64,000 nucleotides of DNA, from contig NZ_JACHEF010000001.1 of the NCBI RefSeq assembly GCF_014207355.1, positions 796,002-860,001 of the forward strand, written 5' to 3'. Made by a program: the position numbers and the translations under genes. The DNA is from Mesorhizobium sangaii. GTDB taxonomy: Bacteria > Pseudomonadota > Alphaproteobacteria > Rhizobiales > Rhizobiaceae. The notes beneath the pieces are model-generated. The model saw only the letters and a list, made by a program, of their open reading frames with translations. It was not told the DNA's origin and did no database searches. Shown here one piece after another: positions 44,141 through 52,101 of the stretch. Positions within the stretch are counted from its first letter, which is position 1; each line of letters starts with the position of its first letter.

Positions 44141-44215
44141 TTATCGAAGGCCAAAAAAGCTCAATATCGCTATCACGATGACCACTGCTCCAACGAGCCA
44201 AATGATATTGTTCAT
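44141..44215 (-). CDS. 24-residue hydrophobic membrane peptide
   Basis: A very small gene: MNNIIWLVGAVVIVIAILSF followed by FGLR and a TAA stop. It has a near-ideal ribosome-binding site (AGGAG, seven bases before ATG at 44215) and a single transmembrane segment with a positively charged C-terminal Arg. An EcfG-type promoter lies about 120 bp upstream. Similar tiny proteins are, from memory, conserved in Rhizobiales, but no function is known to me. Translation signals and the promoter make it more than a chance frame. Confidence 0.7.
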   Translation of the reverse strand: MNNIIWLVGAVVIVIAILSFFGLR

Positions 44216-44334
44216 GATCGTTCTCCTGTTGCCTGGGGAAGCCCGCGCCTCTGGAGGAGTATGCGGGCCGACCAGCCTTTGTGCCGGCTAGTCGTCGGCA
44301 GACGCCGAGCCACGGTGCCTGCTGTGAGAAATAG

Positions 44335-44359
44335 AACTGTTAGCCCCGCCTAATGTTCC
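44335..44359 (-). promoter_or_regulatory. EcfG/RpoE2-type promoter for the 24-residue peptide
   Basis: On the minus strand GGAAC (44359-44355), 17 nt, GTT (44337-44335). The leader to the ATG would be about 110 nt. Confidence 0.6.
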
Positions 44360-44467
44360 GTCGCCTAGGGAGATGAAGCAAAGACCTGTCGAATTGCTAT
44401 TACATTAGCCGCAGAGCATATTTATCCTGACGCTGGCAACGGAATGCCGGTCAGGTCCGGAGCCATC

Positions 44468-44776
44468 ATGCGCAGGTTCGTTCTGACGACGGCAGTTGCG
44501 CTTGCCTGCGGCTGCTCGCCCTCGCAAGCAAACGACGAGCGGTCATGCAAGATAGTGGCGGCGGCAGCGCGGCTCTCTGGAAAGACCAACTGCGGCGAAG
44601 GTGATGTCGTTATTATCTCTGGCATGAGCGCCAAGGAACTGCCGGGGGCAGTAGCCAGATATTGCGATTTTTGGGGGCAGATCGTTGTGCTGCCCGACGT
44701 GAGCGAGACTGACGCGTCGAGACGCATCGTTCTTTGCAAGTACCATCAGCGAGAGGCCGCCCCTTCTCAGCCCTAG
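44468..44776 (+). CDS. Small secreted/lipoprotein of unknown function
   Basis: A 102-residue protein with a short signal (MRRFVLTTAVALACGCSPSQA) containing a possible lipobox LACGC. The remainder (CKIVAAAARLSGKTNCGEGDVVIISGMSAKELPGAVARYCDFWGQIVVLP...RIVLCKY) has four Cys that could form two disulfides. GGAG precedes ATG at 44468; an upstream ATG at 44444 is less likely. I do not recognise the family. Confidence 0.65.
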   Translation: MRRFVLTTAVALACGCSPSQANDERSCKIVAAAARLSGKTNCGEGDVVIISGMSAKELPGAVARYCDFWGQIVVLPDVSETDASRRIVLCKYHQREAAPSQP

Positions 44777-44832
44777 GCGATGCGATCGCCCGTATTTCGA
44801 CTTGCCGCAAGTGTTTCAGGCCCAAGAAGGCC

Positions 44833-44857
44833 GGAACCAAAGTGATCATAGGCAGTT
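44833..44857 (+). promoter_or_regulatory. EcfG/RpoE2-type promoter for the His-rich protein
   Basis: GGAAC (44833-44837), 17 nt, GTT (44855-44857), about 40 bp upstream of the ATG at 44899. Spacing is the same as at the other five sites. Confidence 0.65.
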
Positions 44858-44898
44858 ATCCAAACGAAGGGCTAACTTCAGGAAATGGATAAACTGCA

Positions 44899-45219
44899 AT
44901 GAAAACAATGATCATGTGCGCGTTGGCGCTTTCCATCGGCTTGCCGGCGATAGCTTCGGCAGCCGAGGCCGATGTGGTTATCAGAACCCACCATCGACAC
45001 CACAACAGCGTCAGGATCATCAACGAGGACGGTCAGCGCTTGCATCACCGCCGCCATGGCGAAGTTGCGTTCTACGATCATGGCCGCCGGCATCATTATC
45101 GAGACACCGTCGTTGTAAGGCGACATCATCGCCCAGATACGGTCGTCGTGACGGGCTCCGTTTCCACTCACCGTCACTACCGTCACCACCCCGTGGTAAT
45201 CGAAAACGACGGCTACTGA
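44899..45219 (+). CDS. His-rich periplasmic protein
   Basis: A 106-residue protein with a signal peptide (MKTMIMCALALSIGLPAIASA). The mature part of about 85 residues contains 16 His, mostly in HH, RHH and HRH clusters mixed with Arg (THHRHHNS, LHHRRHGE, RRHHYRD, RRHHRPD, HRHYRHH), separated by short beta-like VVV stretches. Such composition suggests binding of metals such as Zn, Cu or Ni, or of acidic polymers; this is inferred. It has an EcfG-type promoter and a terminator and stands alone. Confidence 0.75.
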   Translation: MKTMIMCALALSIGLPAIASAAEADVVIRTHHRHHNSVRIINEDGQRLHHRRHGEVAFYDHGRRHHYRDTVVVRRHHRPDTVVVTGSVSTHRHYRHHPVVIENDGY

Positions 45220-45251
45220 TCGCCCGCCGCCTGCCTAACCGCACACTAAAA

Positions 45252-45287
45252 GAAAGCCCGCCCCAGCGTCAGCCGGGACGGGCTTTC
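45252..45287 (+). terminator. Terminator of the His-rich protein gene
   Basis: GAAAGCCCG-C-CCC and its complement GGGACGGGCTTTC form a stem with one mismatch, 33 bp after the stop codon. The T-tract after it is weak, so termination may be partial. The following 45300-45507 shows no gene. Confidence 0.6.
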
Positions 45288-45507
45288 CCGTTTACCAGTC
45301 ATTGTTTTAGTGCACTCGACGGACATCAACTTCGAGTGACCGAGAACGTTCCTGAAATTTGCGGGAACCCCCGTGTGTTCTTGGGCGATGGGTTCGGCTC
45401 TGCGATGGGTTCCGCAGCGATCGGAAACTTTGACGAAGATGGCCGTCGGCTCTAGGTAGTTCGTTGCATATGATAGAGCCAGTGAATGGCGATGCCGGGG
45501 TGAGGAC

Positions 45508-45852
45508 ATGAATCTGATTTCTACGACAGCCTCGCCACCGGTCCTTGTGATTACCCTATTTCTGGTCGCCGGCTGTTCCTCGATCGGCCGATCCGTCGAT
45601 CCGGCGAAATACGACAGCATGAGCTGCACCGAGCTCAACAGGGCGCTGGGCGGCGTCGCTCGTGACATCTCGCAAACCGCGGTCACCCGCGGCAAGGTGG
45701 CCAACGCCAGCGTCCCGCGCTGGCTGCTGGGCGGCGCACGCGTGAAAACCGTGGTCACCGACCGTGAAACGGCCAGGATCGACCGCCTGAAGCAGCAGGA
45801 AGAGGCTCTCGTCAGCGCCAGGGCACGCAGATGCACCTTGCCATCGCAGTGA
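45508..45852 (+). CDS. Small lipoprotein of unknown function
   Basis: A 114-residue protein with a lipobox (LFLVAGCSS) after a hydrophobic signal, so it is probably an outer- or inner-membrane lipoprotein. The mature part is helical and charged (DSMSCTELNRALGGVARDISQ; DRETARIDRLKQQEEALVSARARRC), with two Cys. Not recognised. It is convergent with the opp operon 10 bp on. Confidence 0.7.
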   Translation: MNLISTTASPPVLVITLFLVAGCSSIGRSVDPAKYDSMSCTELNRALGGVARDISQTAVTRGKVANASVPRWLLGGARVKTVVTDRETARIDRLKQQEEALVSARARRCTLPSQ

Positions 45853-45861
45853 GCTTGAGCC

Positions 45862-47481
45862 TCAGGCGCTCAGTCTGAAGCGTGTGACGTCGATCGCTGC
45901 GGCCATCAGCGTCTGTGTGTAGGCGTGCTGGGGATTGCTAAAGATCGCCTCCGTCGGCCCCTCCTCAACGATCTTGCCTTGCTTCATGACGATGATGTAG
46001 TCGGCCATGGCGCGCACGACCGAGAGATCGTGGCTGATGAAGAGGTAGGACAGTTCGTGGTCGGCCTGCAGCTTGCGCAACAGTTCGACGATCTGCTTCT
46101 GCACCGAGCGGTCGAGCGCCGAGGTCGGCTCGTCCAGCACCACCAGCTTGGGCTTCAGGATCATGGCCCGGGCGATGGCGATGCGCTGCCGTTGCCCGCC
46201 GGAGAATTCGTGCGGGTAGCGGTTGCGGGCGTTGGGATCGAGGCCGACTTCGTTCAAGGCCTCGACCGCGCGTTGATCGCGCTGCTTGCCCGACAGGTTC
46301 GGCTCATGCACCAGCAATCCTTCGGTGATGACCTGGCCGACGGTCATGCGCGGCGACAGCGAACCGAACGGGTCCTGGAAGACCAGCTGCATCTCGCGCC
46401 GCAGCGGCCGCATCGCCTGTCGGTTGGCAGTGGAAATGTCGCGATCGCCGAAACGGATGACGCCATCGCTCGGCAACAGCCGCAGCAAGGCGCGGCCGAG
46501 CGTCGATTTGCCCGATCCGGATTCACCGACAATGCCGATGGTCTGGTTGCGCTGCAGCCGGATCGAGATGTGGTCGACGGCGCGCAGCATCAGCGGCTCG
46601 CCAGCAAGAAACCCGCCGCCGATCCTGAATGTCACTTCGACATTCCTGCCTTCGAGCACCACCGGGGCACTGGCGGGCGGGGGCGCCTTGCTGCCGGTCG
46701 GCTCGGCCGCCAGCAGCATTTTCGTATAGGCATGCTGCGGATTGACGAAGATGGCCTCCGCCTCCCCCTCCTCGACGACCTCGCCCTGGCGCATGACATA
46801 GACGCGGTCGGCGAAGCGCCGGACGATGCCGAGATCGTGGGTGATGAAGACGATCGCCATGCCGAGCTTGCGTTGCAGCTCGGCCAGAAGCATCAGGATC
46901 TGCGCCTGGATGGTTACGTCGAGCGCCGTTGTCGGCTCGTCGGCGATCAGGATGTCGGGGTCGTTGGCAAGCGCCATGGCGATCATGACGCGCTGGCGCT
47001 GGCCGCCCGACATTTCGTGCGGATAGGATTTCATCCGCCGCTCCGGATCGGGGATGTGCACGAGGCGCAGCAGCTTGAGCGCTTCTTCGTGCGCCTCGGC
47101 GGCATTCAGGCCCCGATGCCGGCGAATCGGTTCGATCAGCTGGTTGCCGATCGAATAGAGCGGATCGAGCGAGGTCATCGGCTCCTGGAAGATCATGCTG
47201 ATCTTGGCGCCGCGGACCTTGTTCAGTTCGGATTTGCTCAAGGTCAGAAGGTTGCGGCCGCGATAGTCGACACTGCCGGTGGCTTCGCCATTCGATGCCA
47301 GCAGGCTCATCGCCGCCATCATCGTCTGGCTCTTGCCGGATCCGGATTCGCCAACCACGGCAACGGTTTCGCCCGCATCGACGTGGATGTTGATGCCCTT
47401 CACCGCCTCGACCGCGCCGTCGAGCGTGCGGAAGCGGACGCGCAGGTCCTTGACGCTGAGGATCGTTTCGGAAGCAGCCAT
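45862..47481 (-). CDS. Peptide ABC transporter, fused tandem ATP-binding protein (OppD-OppF type)
   Basis: A 539-residue protein with two complete ABC domains. The first has Walker [10 protein letters not shown], signature SGGQRQRV and Walker [10 protein letters not shown]; the second has [18 protein letters not shown] and [12 protein letters not shown]. Each is followed by the oligopeptide-binding extension typical of OppD/OppF. The fused layout is as in YejF and in many rhizobial dipeptide importers. Last gene of the operon; its start is 1 bp from the OppC stop. Confidence 0.93.
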   Translation of the reverse strand: MAASETILSVKDLRVRFRTLDGAVEAVKGINIHVDAGETVAVVGESGSGKSQTMMAAMSLLASNGEATGSVDYRGRNLLTLSKSELNKVRGAKISMIFQEPMTSLDPLYSIGNQLIEPIRRHRGLNAAEAHEEALKLLRLVHIPDPERRMKSYPHEMSGGQRQRVMIAMALANDPDILIADEPTTALDVTIQAQILMLLAELQRKLGMAIVFITHDLGIVRRFADRVYVMRQGEVVEEGEAEAIFVNPQHAYTKMLLAAEPTGSKAPPPASAPVVLEGRNVEVTFRIGGGFLAGEPLMLRAVDHISIRLQRNQTIGIVGESGSGKSTLGRALLRLLPSDGVIRFGDRDISTANRQAMRPLRREMQLVFQDPFGSLSPRMTVGQVITEGLLVHEPNLSGKQRDQRAVEALNEVGLDPNARNRYPHEFSGGQRQRIAIARAMILKPKLVVLDEPTSALDRSVQKQIVELLRKLQADHELSYLFISHDLSVVRAMADYIIVMKQGKIVEEGPTEAIFSNPQHAYTQTLMAAAIDVTRFRLSA

Positions 47482-47482
47482 C

Positions 47483-48604
47483 TCAGCGGTCCTTGGGGTC
47501 GAGCGCGTCGCGCAGGCCGTCGCCGACGAAATTCAGGGCGAACAGCGTCGAGACGAGGAAGAAAGCGGGAAACAGGAGCAGCCAGTTGGCGGTGCCGATG
47601 TTCTTGGCGCCGACCGAGATCAGCACGCCCCAGCTGGTCATCGGCTCCTGCACGCCGAGCCCGAGGAACGACAGGAAACTCTCCAGGATGATGACCTGTG
47701 GCACCAGCAGCGTCATGTAGATCACCACGGGACCGAGCAGGTTGGGAATGACGTGGCGCAGCAGGATGCCGCGCTGGCCGACGCCCATGGCTTCCGCCGC
47801 CTGGACATATTCCTGGCGGCGGATCGACAGCGCCTGGCCGCGCACGATGCGGGCCATGTCGAGCCACAGCACGGCGCCGACGGCCAGGAACATCAGCACG
47901 AAGTTGCGGCCGAAGAACACCACCAGCATGATGACGAAGAAGATGAACGGTAGCGAATAGAGCACATCGACGATGCGCATCATCACCTCGTCGACCTTGC
48001 CGCCGGCAAAGCCGGCCGCAGCGCCGTAGACCACGCCGATGACCACCGCCACGACGCCCGCGAGCAGACCGATGGCCAATGAGATGCGCCCGGCCATCAG
48101 CGTGCGCGACAGCAGATCGCGGCCGGTGTTGTCGGTGCCGAACAGGAAATACTGCTGCTTGACCGAGGCGCTCATCGTCACTTCGAGCCCGTCTGGCGAC
48201 TTGCTCTCGATCTTGGTGTCGTCAAAGGCGTCGGAACGGTCGAGATAGCGGATGTTGCGGTCGTCGATCGGCTTGGTCGACTTGACGGTGACGAAGACCT
48301 GATTGCCTTCCTGCCGCCATTCCTTGATGTCGACCCGCATGCGCTTGATCGCTTCGGTGAGCGCCGTCTCGATCATCTCGGCCTTGGGATAGGGCGACAG
48401 GCTTGGCGGCATGCGCACATAGTCGGCATAAATGGTTGTGTATTGATGCGGTACGAACCAGGGCCCGAACACGCTGACGACACCGATCAGGGCAAGGTAA
48501 TATAGACTGAACATGGCGGCGCGATTAGCCTTGAGGCGCGCCCAGGCATCTCCCCAGAGCGAGCGGCCGATGACGGCGGGAGCCGTGGCTGCAATGTCAG
48601 TCAT
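47483..48604 (-). CDS. oppC: Peptide ABC transporter permease (OppC-like)
   Basis: A 373-residue inner-membrane permease with about six transmembrane helices. After the first helix (residues 33-55) there is a large periplasmic insert (about 58-155), then the core helices with the EAA loop QEYVQAAEAMGVGQRGILLRHVIPN. The insert makes it longer than E. coli OppC and closer to YejE-type permeases. It overlaps oppB by 8 nt. Confidence 0.9.
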   Translation of the reverse strand: MTDIAATAPAVIGRSLWGDAWARLKANRAAMFSLYYLALIGVVSVFGPWFVPHQYTTIYADYVRMPPSLSPYPKAEMIETALTEAIKRMRVDIKEWRQEGNQVFVTVKSTKPIDDRNIRYLDRSDAFDDTKIESKSPDGLEVTMSASVKQQYFLFGTDNTGRDLLSRTLMAGRISLAIGLLAGVVAVVIGVVYGAAAGFAGGKVDEVMMRIVDVLYSLPFIFFVIMLVVFFGRNFVLMFLAVGAVLWLDMARIVRGQALSIRRQEYVQAAEAMGVGQRGILLRHVIPNLLGPVVIYMTLLVPQVIILESFLSFLGLGVQEPMTSWGVLISVGAKNIGTANWLLLFPAFFLVSTLFALNFVGDGLRDALDPKDR

Positions 48605-49520
48605 AGCGCACCCTCGGGTCGACGACCGCGTACATGACGTCGACGATCAGGTTGAAGACGATGGTGAAGATGGCGATCACCACCACCGTTCCCATCACCA
48701 GCGTGTAGTCGCGGTTGAGCGCGGCATCGACGAAATAGCGGCCGACGCCCGGAATGGAGAAAATCGTCTCGACGATGACCGAGCCGGTCAGCAGCGCCGC
48801 GGCTGCGGGGCCGGTGAAGGAGACGATGGGCAGGATGGCGCCGCGCAGCGCGTGCTTGACCACCACCGACCAGTCGGACAGGCCGAGGGCGCGGGCGGTG
48901 CGGATATGATGGGATCGCAAGGATTCGATCATCGAGCCACGCATGAGCCGGGCGACGATGGCGATCTGCGGCAGAGCGAGCGTCAGCACCGGGCCGACCT
49001 TGTTGATGAAGGCGCCATCGCCCCAGCCGCCGATCGGCAGGAGCTTCCAGGTCAGCCCGAACAAAAGCTGGATCACCGGTGCGATGACGAAGGTGGGGAT
49101 GGTGCTGCCGGCGGTCGCCAGCGCAATCACCGTATAGTCGCCAAGCTTGTTCTGGTTGAGCGCGGCAACGGTGCCGAGCACGGAACCGAGCAGAAGTGCA
49201 AGGAAGAGCGCCGAGGCGCCGAGCTGAACCGAAATGGGCAGGCCCTTGGCGAACAGCTCAGTGACGGTGAAATCCGGCATGTTGTAGCTCGGGCCGAAAT
49301 TGCCGCGCAGCAGATTGCCGAGATAGTGGACAAATTGCAGCCAGAGCGGGTCGTTGAGGCCGAACTGGGCTTCGAGATTGGCCCTGATCTCGGGGCTTAG
49401 TCCCCGCTCCTGGTTGAAAGGGCCACCTGGCGCGACGCGCATCAGGAAAAACGCCATGGTCACGATGACGAACAGCGTCGGAATGGCGGTCAAAAGCCGC
49501 CTTAATACATATCGCAGCAT
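48597..49520 (-). CDS. oppB: Peptide ABC transporter permease (OppB-like)
   Basis: A 307-residue permease with the family N terminus MLRYVLRRLLTAIPTLFVIVTMAFFLMRVAPGGPF, a periplasmic loop, and EAA loop HIRTARALGLSDWSVVVKHALRGAILP. The ATG at 49520 is chosen over an upstream ATG at 49556 because homologues begin at MLRY. It is preceded by a repeat-like region and a strong hairpin that separate it from oppA. Confidence 0.92.
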   Translation of the reverse strand: MLRYVLRRLLTAIPTLFVIVTMAFFLMRVAPGGPFNQERGLSPEIRANLEAQFGLNDPLWLQFVHYLGNLLRGNFGPSYNMPDFTVTELFAKGLPISVQLGASALFLALLLGSVLGTVAALNQNKLGDYTVIALATAGSTIPTFVIAPVIQLLFGLTWKLLPIGGWGDGAFINKVGPVLTLALPQIAIVARLMRGSMIESLRSHHIRTARALGLSDWSVVVKHALRGAILPIVSFTGPAAAALLTGSVIVETIFSIPGVGRYFVDAALNRDYTLVMGTVVVIAIFTIVFNLIVDVMYAVVDPRVRYD

Positions 49521-49645
49521 CGGTGCCCCGCTTGATCCAGAGCAGCGCGCGTCCATTTGGACGATTGCGCTCTAGCTTTCAAATCTTCGCACCGACATGC
49601 CGAAAATCGATTCCGGTTCCCGGGCCGATGCGATGGCAAACCAGC

Positions 49646-49672
49646 GCCGCCGCGCATTGGATGCGCGGCGGC
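49646..49672 (-). terminator. Intercistronic hairpin between oppA and oppB
   Basis: A perfect 12-bp stem (GCCGCCGCGCAT and complement) with a 3-nt loop, 11 bp after the oppA stop. No T-run follows, so it more likely stabilises the oppA part of the transcript or attenuates than ends it; differential expression of binding protein over permeases is common. The flanking 49565-49640 resembles another rhizobial intergenic palindrome. Confidence 0.65.
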
Positions 49673-49683
49673 TTGGCCAGGGA

Positions 49684-51276
49684 TCAGTCCTTGCTGACGA
49701 AGCGCGACGGATGCACATCCATCACGTTGTCGACGAAGCCATGCAGCTTCGAGGAAACGATATCGTGGTAGCTGTAGTAGAGGAGCGGAATCTGGCCGAC
49801 GTCGTCGACGAGGATGCGCTCGGCGTCGGCGAGTTCCTTCATGCGCTCTTCGGGCTTGCCGCCGGCGGCGGCAGCCTTGTCCATGGCCTCTTCGTATTTC
49901 GGGCTGTTGTAGTTCGAATAGTTGTTGCCGCTCGCCTTGCGCGAGATGCCGAGGAAGGTTTCCGGATCCTTGTAGTCGGCGATCCAGGCGGCACGCGCCA
50001 CGTCATAGTTGCCCTTCTGCTCGAGGAAGGAATAGTGGGTTTTGGTGTCGGTGTTGAGCAGGGTGACGTCGACGCCGAGCGGCTTCAGCTGTTCCTGTAT
50101 GGCGACCGCGGTGTTCTTGTGGTTTTCCGAGGTGTTGTAGCGGATCTCCATCTTCAAGGGATGCTCGGGCGTATAGCCGAGTTTTTCGAGGACCTTCTTG
50201 GCCGCGTCCTCACGGTCGATCTGCGGCATCTCGGCATACTTGGCCATTGCCGGCGTGTAGCCCTCAATGCCGGGAGGCACCATCGAATAGCCAGGCAGCA
50301 TCGAGTTCTGCCAGACCTTTTCGGCGATGAAATCGCGGTCGATCGCCATTGAGATGGCGTTGCGCAGCTCGACATTGTCCCAAGGCGCCTTGTCGGTCTT
50401 AATCGCGTAATAGTAGGTGCCGAGATACGGCCCGACGTGGATCTGATCGCCAAACTTGGTCTTGAGGTCGGCGAGCTGTTCCGTCGGCAGATCGTCGTAG
50501 CTGTCGAGTTCGCCAGCCTCGAAGCGCTTCATCGCCGATGAGCGGTCTTCGGTCGGAATGTAGTTGACCACGTCGAACTTGACGCTCGCGGCGTCCCAGA
50601 ATTTCGGATTCTTGACCAGCTTCATGTGGTCGTTGGGAACCCACTCAGCCAGCGTATAGGCGCCGTTGGACACCAGATTGCCCGGCTTGATCCAGTCGGC
50701 GCCGAGCTTTTCGATGGAGGCCTTGCTGACCGGATAGGTCGCCTGGTGGGTGAGCATCTCGAGGAAGTAAGGCGTCGGCGCCTTCAGCGTCACCTCCAGC
50801 GTGTTGGCGTCGATCGCCTTGACGCCCATGTCCTCCGGCTTGCCCTTCTTGGTGTTGACTTCCTCGGCGTTCTTCACAGGATAGAGCATGGAGGCATATT
50901 CAGCGCCGGTCGCCGGATCTTCCAGGCGATGGAAGGCGTAGACGAAATCATCTGCCGTCACCGGGCTGCCATCCGACCACTGGCCGTCCTTGCGCAGCTT
51001 GAACGTATAGACGGTGCCGTCGTCCGATACAGTCCAGCTCTCGGCGGCACCTGGAATGAGGTTGGCCTTCTGGTCCTGCATCACCAGGCCCTGGAACAGG
51101 TCGCGCAAGACATTGGCTTCATAGACGGTCGAAGTCTTGTGCGGATCGACCGATTCCGATTCGGCGGCGGTGCCACGGTTATAGACGCTCTCGGCGAAAG
51201 CCGGCGTGTAGAAGGTGCCTGCGGCCAGCGTCATGGTGGTGGCGAACACAGTCGCCTTCAGCATGTTTTTCAGCAT
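49684..51276 (-). CDS. oppA: Oligopeptide-binding protein (OppA-like)
   Basis: A 530-residue periplasmic solute-binding protein, with a signal peptide (MLKNMLKATVFATTMTLAAGTFYTPAFA). The start of the mature protein, VYNRGTAAESESVDPHKTSTVYEANVLRDLFQGL, and the SBP_bac_5 stretch WSDGSPVTADDFVYAFHRLEDP are typical of OppA. First gene of the oppA-oppB-oppC-oppDF operon that imports oligopeptides. No ATPase-independent paralog is nearby. Specificity is unknown. Confidence 0.94.
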   Translation of the reverse strand: MLKNMLKATVFATTMTLAAGTFYTPAFAESVYNRGTAAESESVDPHKTSTVYEANVLRDLFQGLVMQDQKANLIPGAAESWTVSDDGTVYTFKLRKDGQWSDGSPVTADDFVYAFHRLEDPATGAEYASMLYPVKNAEEVNTKKGKPEDMGVKAIDANTLEVTLKAPTPYFLEMLTHQATYPVSKASIEKLGADWIKPGNLVSNGAYTLAEWVPNDHMKLVKNPKFWDAASVKFDVVNYIPTEDRSSAMKRFEAGELDSYDDLPTEQLADLKTKFGDQIHVGPYLGTYYYAIKTDKAPWDNVELRNAISMAIDRDFIAEKVWQNSMLPGYSMVPPGIEGYTPAMAKYAEMPQIDREDAAKKVLEKLGYTPEHPLKMEIRYNTSENHKNTAVAIQEQLKPLGVDVTLLNTDTKTHYSFLEQKGNYDVARAAWIADYKDPETFLGISRKASGNNYSNYNSPKYEEAMDKAAAAGGKPEERMKELADAERILVDDVGQIPLLYYSYHDIVSSKLHGFVDNVMDVHPSRFVSKD

Positions 51277-51645
51277 GAAGTTCTCCCTGTCGGCGCTGCC
51301 GTCGGCGCGCCCTTAAGTGTTGACGCCCCGGAGCCGATGTCTGACCCCTTTGAGCGCGCCGCCGGTTCCCTTCCTGCGGCTGGTGCCCAGACACTAACGC
51401 GGAGAATTTTTATTTCAACAGACTCTCTGGGTCACCCAAAGTAAGGCGGGACGAAAACTGTGTCGTGACGGCCGAAACACCAGCCGAAACCAGAAGCTTG
51501 ACTTGGTTTCCTCACCTCGACGCCATTCTTCACCGGGAACATGTGGCCGCGCCAGTTTGCCGGAATGTGTTAATGCGTTCTTAAGCAACCAGAGGTTACA
51601 TTACGGCTACCTTCTATACGATTCTATCTCAGACGCGTGGCAGTC
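51277..51645. other. Divergent intergenic region oppA / tadE-like
   Basis: About 370 bp with no gene. It must hold the promoters of the oppA operon and of the TadE/TadG pair. I see no confident -35/-10 pair; the bases near 51570-51630 are comparatively AT-rich and could serve the plus-strand genes. Confidence 0.4.
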
Positions 51646-52101
51646 ATGAGTACCCGGTCAAGTAAATCAATAAGAATCCGGCAGATAACACGGAACTTTC
51701 AAGAAGAATCCGGTACTTCGGCGGTTGAGTTCGCCCTGCTCTCGCCCATCTTCATCCTCCTGCTGCTCGGAATGGTTGCATACGGTATATATTTTGGCGC
51801 CGCCAATTCGATCCAGCAGATCGCGGCGGATGCGGCCCGCACCGCAATTGCCGGACTGAACCAGACCGAGCGCCAGACGCTGGTCGCCAGCTTCGTGACC
51901 AACAATGCCGGCGGATATCCCTTCGTGGATGCCAGCAAGTTGACCTACCAGGCCAACGACAGCACGGCCGACGGAAGCCAGTTCGTGGTCTCCATACAGT
52001 ACGATGCCCGCAACCTGCCGATCTGGAATCTCTTCCCGGGCATCGCCATGCCGGGCAACACGATCAAGCGTCAGTCAACGATAAGGGTCGGGGGCATCTG
52101 A
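51646..52101 (+). CDS. TadE-like pilus-assembly protein
   Basis: A 151-residue protein with the TadE N-terminal motif: after a basic leader the segment SGTSAVEFALLSPIFILLLLGMVAYGIYFG gives the pilin-like processing region (G/x-x-x-E with Glu at position 5 of the mature form) and a transmembrane helix. The mature part is periplasmic. Starts are GTG at 51637 or ATG at 51646; the ATG is used. Its stop directly abuts the start of the TadG-like gene. No other tad/cpa genes are in this window, so this pair is separate from a main locus. Confidence 0.85.
   Translation: MSTRSSKSIRIRQITRNFQEESGTSAVEFALLSPIFILLLLGMVAYGIYFGAANSIQQIAADAARTAIAGLNQTERQTLVASFVTNNAGGYPFVDASKLTYQANDSTADGSQFVVSIQYDARNLPIWNLFPGIAMPGNTIKRQSTIRVGGI

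Noticed and set aside
45350..45455. Short frame after the His-rich gene ending VFLGDGFGSAMGSAAIGNF
   Set aside because: It looked like a gene remnant, but I could not match it to a family and it has no start signal.
51540..51570. GGAAC followed by GTT upstream of the TadE-like gene
   Set aside because: The spacing is 14 nt instead of 16-17, so it does not fit the EcfG consensus.
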